DNA from: Sphingobacterium thalpophilum
GTDB taxonomy: Bacteria > Bacteroidota > Bacteroidia > Chitinophagales > Chitinophagaceae
Reading direction: 5' to 3'
DNA: 35,684 nucleotides
Assembly: GCA_943325035.2 (NCBI GenBank)
Contig: CALPNW020000009.1
Location: 1 to 35,684, forward strand
The first letter of the stretch is position 1; each line of letters begins with the position of its first letter. Both the position numbers and the translations under genes were made by a program. Positions 28,613-35,684 of the stretch are shown piece by piece. Under the pieces are notes generated by a model. That model saw only the letters and a program-made list of their open reading frames with translations. It ran no database searches and had not been told where the DNA came from.

Positions 28613-30760
28613 ATGAAGAAACTGATCCTCCTGTTGCTGATCCCCGTTATTGGCTTTGGCCAGAACAAGGGAGAACCCATTAAAATTGCTGATATGCTCA
28701 AAATGAAACAGATGAGCGGAGTAAGTATCAGCCCGGATGGAAGTAAAGCCGTTTTTGTGCTGAACAGCATAGAACCTGAGGCAGACAGTAAATGGGAATA
28801 CAAATACAATAACCAGATTTATATAGTACCCACAGATGGGTCGGCTGCACCAAAGGCCCTGACCTCCAGAGAAAATGCTTCTCAGCCTACATTTAGCCCA
28901 GACGGAAAGCAATTGGCTTTTGTAAGAGCGGTAGACGGAAAATCACAAATATTTTTACTGTCTTTCGACGGGGGCGAACCCGTTCAGCTGACGAAATTTA
29001 AATATGGTGCGGGCGGTCCTAAGTGGAGCCCAGACGGAAAACAAATTGTTTTCAGTGCATCTGTTCCTTTAAGAGATCTGCTGAAAGACAGCTTGCTGAA
29101 CCCGGCAAAAGCATTGCCTAAATGGCCGATGGAAAAACCAGGCTTCAGTAAAAATGAATTCCTGAAAGCAAGCACTGCCAAAGCAGATCCGGATGGCAAC
29201 ACCGAGGAGATCAGGGCCTACCTGGATCTGAACACTGTAGACCGGAAAGCCAAAGTGATCAATAAGCTGAACTTTCAGGAAGAATCCACCACGTCGGGCG
29301 ACATGGCTTTCAATCATATTTTTATTATCGCCGCTCAGGCAGGTGCCACGCCAAAGGCGATCACCAAAGGATTCTACCGGTTTAACAGCCCGGAATTTAC
29401 GCCCGACTCCAAAAAAATTGTGTTCAGCGGAAATATGGATTCTACCCAACATCCCGACCGTGCTTTAGAGAGCCAGCTCTTCATTGCCGATGCCGACGGA
29501 ACCAATCTGAAGGTATTGTTAAGCGCTTTAGGTAAAACCTACAACAGTCCTAAATTATCACCCAGCGGTAAATGGCTGGCATTTCAGGTTGGGGCTGTTT
29601 CTTTTGTAGATGTTCCTGCATTAGCAGTAATGCCATTAAACGGTACAGCAGCAGACGCTGTTATCCTTCCGTTCGACAGAAATAAAAGCGGACTGAACTG
29701 GACCAAAGACGAAAAATATATTTATTTCAACGCCCAAAGCAATGGAGGCGCACCTGTTTACAGGGTAGATGTAAAAACAAAACTGGTAGAGCAGTTAACC
29801 GAAGCCGATGCCGGTATCAGCAGCTATGATTTATCGGGCAATAAACTGGTGTTTGTAAAAACAGAAGTAGCCAACCCTTTTGAATTGTACAGCAGTGATG
29901 CGGCGGGTAAAAATGCTGCCCGCATCAGCAGTTTTAACTACGACTGGGTGAGCACTAAAGCCCTCAGCATTCCTGAAAAGAAAACCTTTGTGAACGAACA
30001 GGGAATGACTGTTGAATACTGGGTAATGAAGCCTGCTAATTTTCAGGCCGGAAAAAAATACCCAACCATTTTAAATATACACGGTGGCCCTTCTGCAATG
30101 TGGGGACCGGGCGAAAGCTCTATGTGGCATGAGTTTCAGTACTATGCTGCCAAAGGATATGTGGTAGTTTACGGCAACCCGAGAGGTTCCGGCGGATATG
30201 GTGCCGATTTTCTTCGTGCCAATATCAACGATTGGGGAACAGGACCAACCTCCGATGTATTAACCTCTTTAGACCTTGCTGCTAAAGAAGGTTTTATTGA
30301 TACTTCCAGACTGGCTGTTACCGGTGGTTCTTATGCCGGTTATTTAGTGGCCTGGATCGTTGGGCACGATCAGCGTTTTAAAGCTGCCTGTGCACAAAGA
30401 GGCGTATATGATTTAGGTACTTTCTTTGGAGAAGGAAATGCCTGGAGACTGGTACCGAATTATTTTGGCGGCTACCCCTGGGAAGAAAAAGCCAAACCGA
30501 TTATTGAGCGAGAATCTCCTTTAAAATATGTTGCCAATATTTACACTCCTTTCATCATTTTCCACGGAGAGAACGATTTAAGAACCGGTGTGATACAAGG
30601 TGAAATGCTGTACAAAAGTTTAAAGATTTTAGGCAGAACGGTGGAATATGTTCGTCATCCCGGTGGCACACATGAACTTACCCGTACGGGCAATAACCGC
30701 CAGCGTATAGACCAGATGCTGAGAACCATCGAGTTCTTCGACCGCTTTATTAAACACTAA
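28613..30760 (+). CDS. S9 family prolyl oligopeptidase-type peptidase, secreted
   Basis: Signal peptide MKKLILLLLIPVIGFGQ; beta-propeller repeats (SPDGKQ...); catalytic NIHGGPSAMWG, GGSYAGYLVAW, HGENDLRT, HPGGTHEL. Confidence 0.96.
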   Translation: MKKLILLLLIPVIGFGQNKGEPIKIADMLKMKQMSGVSISPDGSKAVFVLNSIEPEADSKWEYKYNNQIYIVPTDGSAAPKALTSRENASQPTFSPDGKQLAFVRAVDGKSQIFLLSFDGGEPVQLTKFKYGAGGPKWSPDGKQIVFSASVPLRDLLKDSLLNPAKALPKWPMEKPGFSKNEFLKASTAKADPDGNTEEIRAYLDLNTVDRKAKVINKLNFQEESTTSGDMAFNHIFIIAAQAGATPKAITKGFYRFNSPEFTPDSKKIVFSGNMDSTQHPDRALESQLFIADADGTNLKVLLSALGKTYNSPKLSPSGKWLAFQVGAVSFVDVPALAVMPLNGTAADAVILPFDRNKSGLNWTKDEKYIYFNAQSNGGAPVYRVDVKTKLVEQLTEADAGISSYDLSGNKLVFVKTEVANPFELYSSDAAGKNAARISSFNYDWVSTKALSIPEKKTFVNEQGMTVEYWVMKPANFQAGKKYPTILNIHGGPSAMWGPGESSMWHEFQYYAAKGYVVVYGNPRGSGGYGADFLRANINDWGTGPTSDVLTSLDLAAKEGFIDTSRLAVTGGSYAGYLVAWIVGHDQRFKAACAQRGVYDLGTFFGEGNAWRLVPNYFGGYPWEEKAKPIIERESPLKYVANIYTPFIIFHGENDLRTGVIQGEMLYKSLKILGRTVEYVRHPGGTHELTRTGNNRQRIDQMLRTIEFFDRFIKH

Positions 30761-30774
30761 CAGATCAAAACGCT

Positions 30775-30810
30775 AAAAAGCCCCGCAAATCATTCTTTGC
30801 GGGGCTTTTT
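30775..30810. terminator. Bidirectional rho-independent terminator between the S9 peptidase gene and serS
   Basis: aaaaagccccgcaaa-tcattc-tttgcggggcttttt perfect inverted repeat. Confidence 0.95.
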
Positions 30811-30828
30811 AGTAATGTATATCCTTCA

Positions 30829-32097
30829 CTAAATATTTTCTGCACCAAAATAAGCATGCAGTGCTTTCGGCAATTGAATGCCCGTATCGGTTTGGTTGTT
30901 CTCGAGTAAACAAGCTACTATTCGCGGTAAAGCCAGTGAACTTCCGTTCAGCGAATGCGCCAATTGTGTTTTACCATCCGCTCCTTTGAATCTGCACTTC
31001 ATCCGGTTGGTCTGGTAATTCTCAAAATTACTGACACTGCTTACTTCCAGCCAGCGGTCCTGTGCTGCACTGAATACTTCAAAATCATACGTGATGGCAC
31101 TGGTAAAGCCCATATCACCTCCGCATAAACGCAGAATACGGTAAGGCAGTTCCAGCGATTGCAGAAGTTGTTCTACGTGGCTGATCATATCCTGCAAGAC
31201 CTCGTAACTCTTATCGGGATGCACGATCTGAATAATTTCTACTTTTTCGAACTGGTGCAGGCGGTTTAATCCGCGCACATCTTTACCATAACTTCCCGCT
31301 TCTCGTCTGAAACAGGGAGAATAGGCAGTCATCTTTACCGGCAGTTCTTCTTCCTTTAAGATAGTATCACGGTATACATTGGTTACCGGCACTTCAGCCG
31401 TAGGTATTAAATAAAAATCATCTTCAGTGGCATGGTACATCTGGCCCTCTTTATCGGGTAATTGTCCGGTTGCATAAGCAGATGCGGCGTTTACCATAAA
31501 GGGTGGCAGGTATTCGGTATAACCGGCTGCTGTATTGAAATCCAGAAAATACTGGATCAGGGAACGCTGTAATTTGGCGCCCTTGCCAATATATACCGGA
31601 AATCCGCTGCCGGTGATTTTATTGCCCAGTTCAAAATCGATCAGGTTGTATTTTTTGGTCAGATCCCAGTGTGGTACTGCATTTGCTCCCAATACGGGCA
31701 TTTCGCCACCGGTTCTTACCACTTCATTTTCTTCGGGCGTTTTTCCTTCCGGAACTTCTGCTGCCGGCAGGTTAGGCAGGGTCACCAGCTGATCGGCCAG
31801 TTGCTTTTCCACTACTGCCATCTGTTCTTTCAAAGGCTCCAGTTCCTGTTTCCAGGAAGCAACATTTACCTTGATTGCCTCAGCGCCGGCCTTATCACCC
31901 TTGCCCATCAGCATACCTATTTCTTTTGAAGCGGCATTGACTTTAGACTGGGTATCATCGAAGGAAGCCTGCAGTTTCTTGCGTTCATCATCGAGCTGTA
32001 CAATGGTATCTACCAGTTGAAGCTCTTTAAAATTCTTTTTTGCCAACCGCTGTTTCACCAGTTCCGGGGCTGCTCTCAATACACTCACCTGTAACAT
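30829..32097 (-). CDS. serS: Seryl-tRNA synthetase
   Basis: N-terminal coiled coil; class II motifs TAEVPVTNVYRDTIL, FRREAGSYGKDVRGLNRLHQFEKVEI, NGSSLALPRIVACLLENNQ. MLQVSVLR at 32097 preferred as start. Confidence 0.97.
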   Translation of the reverse strand: MLQVSVLRAAPELVKQRLAKKNFKELQLVDTIVQLDDERKKLQASFDDTQSKVNAASKEIGMLMGKGDKAGAEAIKVNVASWKQELEPLKEQMAVVEKQLADQLVTLPNLPAAEVPEGKTPEENEVVRTGGEMPVLGANAVPHWDLTKKYNLIDFELGNKITGSGFPVYIGKGAKLQRSLIQYFLDFNTAAGYTEYLPPFMVNAASAYATGQLPDKEGQMYHATEDDFYLIPTAEVPVTNVYRDTILKEEELPVKMTAYSPCFRREAGSYGKDVRGLNRLHQFEKVEIIQIVHPDKSYEVLQDMISHVEQLLQSLELPYRILRLCGGDMGFTSAITYDFEVFSAAQDRWLEVSSVSNFENYQTNRMKCRFKGADGKTQLAHSLNGSSLALPRIVACLLENNQTDTGIQLPKALHAYFGAENI

Positions 32098-32172
32098 AAT
32101 ACTCGAAATTTGCTGCAAATATACCTTTTGCCAGTTGATGATGGCATGCTTAGAGCCTTTACCTTTGCGCAT

Positions 32173-32517
32173 ATGTTAATTACCGACGATTTACAGCAGC
32201 GCTGGTGGGCCCTGGAGGCCAAACTGATGGCGCGTTTTGATAAAAAACCCGATCTGGAGGCCGTTTTGTTTCTGATAGGAATGCAGGAAACGGGCTTTAT
32301 GCAGGAAAAAATATCCAAAGAAGAGAAACAAGACCTGATGCATGTAGCCGTTTGTACCGTTCTGGCACAAAGTGGTTACTATATAGTGGAGGGCACGGAT
32401 CCGGATCACTGGCCGCATTTCAAGCAACTGCAACAGCTCCCCGAAATGACGACTCACGAGCAGGAAAATTTTATAAAAGACCATGTACTGCTGTATTTTG
32501 AGCAGCAGGGTTTTTAA
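32173..32517 (+). CDS. Conserved hypothetical protein
   Basis: MLITDDLQQRWWALEAKLMARFDKKPDLEAVLFLIGMQETGFMQEKISKEEKQDLMHVAVCTVL...; ATG at 32173 chosen to reduce overlap with the serS promoter region. Confidence 0.7.
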   Translation: MLITDDLQQRWWALEAKLMARFDKKPDLEAVLFLIGMQETGFMQEKISKEEKQDLMHVAVCTVLAQSGYYIVEGTDPDHWPHFKQLQQLPEMTTHEQENFIKDHVLLYFEQQGF

Positions 32518-32594
32518 TGAATTCTAATGTTTCGTACATTTAATTTTATCCCATTGTTTTTTATTCAATATTTGCATTACTAAAAAACCGCTTT

Positions 32595-32972
32595 ATGAAT
32601 TTTCCCGAAGAACTGCGTTACACCAAAGACCACGAATGGATTCGCCTGGAAGGCAATGTTGCCACCATTGGCATTACTGATTTTGCACAGCACGAGCTGG
32701 GTGATATTGTTTATGTAGACATCAACAGTATTGGCAAAGCATTGGCAAGTGAAGAAATCTTTGGTACAGTTGAAGCGGTTAAAACAGTTAGTGACCTGTT
32801 TCTGCCTGTAGCAGGAACGGTTAATGAAGTAAACCCTTTGCTGGAAAAACAACCCGAGCTGGTGAACACTGATCCTTACGGAGATGGCTGGATGATTAAG
32901 ATGACCGTATCTGATGTTGCAGCTGTGGAAGGCTTAATGACCAGAGATGCCTATTCTTCCCTTGTTGGCTAA
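32595..32972 (+). CDS. gcvH: Glycine cleavage system H protein
   Basis: [37 protein letters not shown]...[27 protein letters not shown]: lipoyl-lysine motif. Confidence 0.98.
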   Translation: MNFPEELRYTKDHEWIRLEGNVATIGITDFAQHELGDIVYVDINSIGKALASEEIFGTVEAVKTVSDLFLPVAGTVNEVNPLLEKQPELVNTDPYGDGWMIKMTVSDVAAVEGLMTRDAYSSLVG

Positions 32973-33005
32973 TTGCGTTATTTCTAGTTAAATACATTCC
33001 TATAT

Positions 33006-33050
33006 AAAGCCCATTAAAGCTACTGGTAACAGTTTCCTTTATGGGCTTTT
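33006..33050 (+). terminator. Probable rho-independent terminator after gcvH
   Basis: aaagcccattaaag ... ctttatgggctttt inverted repeat with one bulge and a short T tract. Confidence 0.7.
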
Positions 33051-33099
33051 GCATGGCAACTTCCGTCTAAAACATTATCTTTAATACGACAATGCAAGT

Positions 33100-34893
33100 A
33101 TGAAGTACAACGAGCTAAAAAAGTTAATTGGATTAAAAAAAGAAGAAATCTCTCTCGAAAACAAGATTTTTAATCTGGTTTCCCTGCTCGTTTTTATGGC
33201 AATGTCTATCAGTTTTGCCAGTAATATCTACCTGGGCAGAAACAGTACGCTCAACTGGCTGATTCTGGCGATGCTGGTAATGTCCTTTTATTTTTTCTAT
33301 CTGGCCCGGTTCAAAGACCTCTACCAGCCAATTGCCGGATGGTACATTATTTTTTGCCATCTTTTTTATGTGCCTATCTGGTTCTCCAATGGGGGCATAG
33401 AAGGCCCCACCCTTATTGCCTATAGTTTGATTTTAGTGGTGGCTGTATTCATTCTTCCTAAAAAAAATCACGCAGCTTTTATAGGCATTACGATTGCAAT
33501 CATTATGCTGCTGATCTACCTGGAGCAGCAGCATCCCGAATGGATCCTCCCTTATCCGAATAACCAGGCACGTCAAACTGATCTTTTACTGACCATTTTT
33601 CTCTACTTCAGTATTACCGGCATAGCGGTGAGCCTTTATAAGCGTACCTACGATATGGAAAGGGATAACCTGATCAGGAAGTCGATAGATCTGGAAGAGT
33701 CCCGCGAATATTTGTCCGAAACTAAAATGCAGGCAGAAGAAGCCACAAAAGCCAAGTCTAAGTTTCTGGCCAATATGAGTCACGAAATCAGAACTCCACT
33801 GAATGGAATTATTGGAACGATAGATCTGATGCAGCACAGTTCTTTATCTGAAGAACAGGACGAATTAATGCTTTCCTTAAAATCGAGCAGTAACCTGCTG
33901 CTGGATATTATCAATGACGTGCTGGATATTTCTAAAATTGAAGCAGATAAACTGGAATTGTTCGAAGGCCCGTGCAACCTGGAGCTGATCATTAAAAATG
34001 TAGTTGATATCTGTTCTCCGAGAATCAATATGCTAAAAAAACAACTGGTCATCAGTTCATCGGTAGATTCTAAAGTGGAAGCCGAGATCATTGCAGATGA
34101 AAGCAGAATAAAACAGATTCTCATTAACCTGGTAGGGAATGCCATAAAATTCACAGAGTCCGGTAGTATCAGAATAGAAGTGACTTCATTACCGATCGAT
34201 GAGAGTTTACAGGAACTTAATTTTGCCGTAACCGATTCCGGTATCGGTATCAGTGAAGACCATATCCGTTCCCTCTTTGTTCCTTTTAGCCAGATAGATA
34301 ATACAGCTACCAGAAAACACGGCGGAACAGGTTTGGGTTTATCTATCTGCAGAAAAATCATTGAAGAGATGGGTGGCAGAATTTGGGTTGATAGTGTTGT
34401 AGGCAAAGGATCTTCCTTCCGGTTCATTATTCCTGTTCAGGTCAATCTGGTGAAAAAAATTCACAGTATGCCCGGAACAGCTGTTCATCCGCTCAACTCC
34501 GGACAGGTTCAGCGGGAATACAAAATGCTGGTGGCAGAAGACAACAGCATGAACCAGTTGCTGGCAAAAAAAATGTTCAAGAAAATAGGATACGAAATTG
34601 ATATTGCCAATAACGGCCGCGAAGCCATGGAGATGGCAATGAACAATAATTATGATTATATTTTTATGGATATTCATATGCCCGAAATGGATGGCCTGGA
34701 ATCTACTGTTGGTATTTTAAACAGTGAGATCGAAAAATTACCTGTTATTATTGCCATGACAGCCAACGTAGTAAAAGAGGCCGAAGAGGATTGTGTTGCA
34801 GCCGGCATGAAAGATATTATTACCAAGCCTTTTACCATAGAACAACTTAGAAAAATAATGGAGAAATTGACTTCTCAGGAGGTGCTTTCATGA
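33100..34893 (+). CDS. Hybrid sensor histidine kinase (membrane sensor, HisKA, HATPase, REC)
   Basis: N-terminal TM helices; H-box FLANMSHEIRTPLNGIIG; N-box LINLVGNAIKFTESG; G-boxes DSGIGIS and HGGTGLGLSI; REC domain DYIFMDIHMPEMDG. Confidence 0.97.
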   Translation: MKYNELKKLIGLKKEEISLENKIFNLVSLLVFMAMSISFASNIYLGRNSTLNWLILAMLVMSFYFFYLARFKDLYQPIAGWYIIFCHLFYVPIWFSNGGIEGPTLIAYSLILVVAVFILPKKNHAAFIGITIAIIMLLIYLEQQHPEWILPYPNNQARQTDLLLTIFLYFSITGIAVSLYKRTYDMERDNLIRKSIDLEESREYLSETKMQAEEATKAKSKFLANMSHEIRTPLNGIIGTIDLMQHSSLSEEQDELMLSLKSSSNLLLDIINDVLDISKIEADKLELFEGPCNLELIIKNVVDICSPRINMLKKQLVISSSVDSKVEAEIIADESRIKQILINLVGNAIKFTESGSIRIEVTSLPIDESLQELNFAVTDSGIGISEDHIRSLFVPFSQIDNTATRKHGGTGLGLSICRKIIEEMGGRIWVDSVVGKGSSFRFIIPVQVNLVKKIHSMPGTAVHPLNSGQVQREYKMLVAEDNSMNQLLAKKMFKKIGYEIDIANNGREAMEMAMNNNYDYIFMDIHMPEMDGLESTVGILNSEIEKLPVIIAMTANVVKEAEEDCVAAGMKDIITKPFTIEQLRKIMEKLTSQEVLS

Positions 34894-35270
34894 AAAAGAA
34901 ATCAGCGTCATTATATCTGCTTGTATTTCTGATTGCCTTTTTTGGGAGTATGTTTCTCTTTACGCTTCCCGGAAAAGAAATTCCTTCTGTTTTATGGATC
35001 AATATTCCCCAGTTAGATAAACTGATTCATGCGGGTATTTTTTTTACCCTTTGCTATACAGCGGCGGCAACCATCTTTGCCTTAACACAGAAAAAAATCG
35101 GAGGACTTTTAGCGCTGATTATTGCAGGTGTATTTATTGCGTACGGAACAGGTGTTGAATTTTACCAGGAACAGGAGGTGGAAGGGCGTTCTTTTGAAAA
35201 ACTGGATATACTGGCGGATGCTGCAGGGTGTTTGTTGTTTTTGGTATATATCCGGCTATCGGGGGACTAA
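34890..35270 (+). CDS. VanZ family membrane protein
   Basis: 126 aa with about four TM helices; LDKLIHAGIFFTLCYTAA...EFYQEQEVEGRSFEKLDILADAAGCLLFLV; start overlaps kinase stop (ATGA). Confidence 0.9.
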   Translation: MKKKSASLYLLVFLIAFFGSMFLFTLPGKEIPSVLWINIPQLDKLIHAGIFFTLCYTAAATIFALTQKKIGGLLALIIAGVFIAYGTGVEFYQEQEVEGRSFEKLDILADAAGCLLFLVYIRLSGD

Positions 35271-35275
35271 AAAAA

Positions 35276-35305
35276 GTTGGTCCCGATAGAAATCGGGACC
35301 TCAAC
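35276..35305. repeat. Intergenic inverted repeat (hairpin)
   Basis: ggtcccgat-agaa-atcgggacc perfect 9-bp stem with flanking gttg/caac. Confidence 0.7.
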
Positions 35306-35448
35306 CAAAACTAACTGCTTATGAGAAAAAGTTGATAATTATTTCCACCTAAAGTTCCGGAAAATAGATACAATATTTTCTTAAATGTCTAATAAGAAAT
35401 TGTTAAAGAATACGCTAAACGCTATAATCCTTATTTTTGCACCTGATT

Positions 35449-35684
35449 ATGGCTTATTTCAATTGGAACGACAGCATGAACCTTATCTCCAAAATGACCC
35501 TCCGTCGTTTCTGGAATGCAATGAAAGTGTATAGCAGTTATCAGATTTCGAGATTAACCCAACAACCGGTGCAGTGGGGGTACCCAATTTCCATCTCCTT
35601 TGAGCCCACTACCTCGTGTAACCTGCGTTGTCCGGAATGCCCCAGCGGATTAAGGGAATTTACCCGCCCAACCGGCATGTTGCA
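35449..35684 (+). CDS. Radical SAM protein, partial (N-terminus)
   Basis: ATG at 35449: MAYFNWNDSMNLISKMTLRRFWNAMKVYSSYQISRLTQQPVQWGYPISISFEPTTSCNLRCPECPSGLREFTRPTGML; CxxxCxxC [4Fe-4S] motif; runs off the window end. Confidence 0.9.
   Translation, partial: MAYFNWNDSMNLISKMTLRRFWNAMKVYSSYQISRLTQQPVQWGYPISISFEPTTSCNLRCPECPSGLREFTRPTGML

Noticed and set aside
33780-34427. 215-aa minus-strand ORF antisense to the histidine kinase
   Set aside because: Covers the H-box and ATPase region of the kinase; Ser/Ile-rich composition typical of antisense frames.
35276-35305. Hairpin after VanZ considered as its intrinsic terminator
   Set aside because: The A/T tract lies on the 5' side for the plus strand (aaaaaaa before the stem), so a U-tract exists only for minus-strand transcription. 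Listed only as an inverted repeat.

Overview
This window looks like an ordinary chromosomal segment from a member of Bacteroidota, probably Chitinophagaceae-like (inferred from gene content, TTTG/TAnnTTTG-type promoters and protein style). It carries about 34 protein-coding genes, mostly housekeeping: YicC, ligA, mgsA, asd, NAD(P)H-hydrate dehydratase, obgE, typA, FabH-like synthase, CtaA/COX15, rnhB, Sua5/YrdC, a KorB-like subunit, serS and gcvH. The main accessory block is a phenylacetate (paa) gene cluster at 10430-16565, ordered TetR-paaE-A-B-C-D-G-I-Y. No CRISPR array, transposase, rRNA or tRNA was recognised. I did not find a clear new multi-gene system. The best second-look signals are: (1) an NAD(P)H-hydrate dehydratase that keeps only a short stub of the usually fused NnrE epimerase; (2) a near-perfect palindrome filling the spacer of a Bacteroidota-type promoter in front of the paa regulator; (3) a 49-aa secreted peptide with a single YDGSGRQIGR unit, missed by the ORF track; (4) a dispersed GC-rich intergenic repeat family; (5) a terminator-like hairpin in the sua5 leader; (6) an in-frame 18-bp triplication in paaD; and (7) a possible short transcription unit after the PfkB gene.
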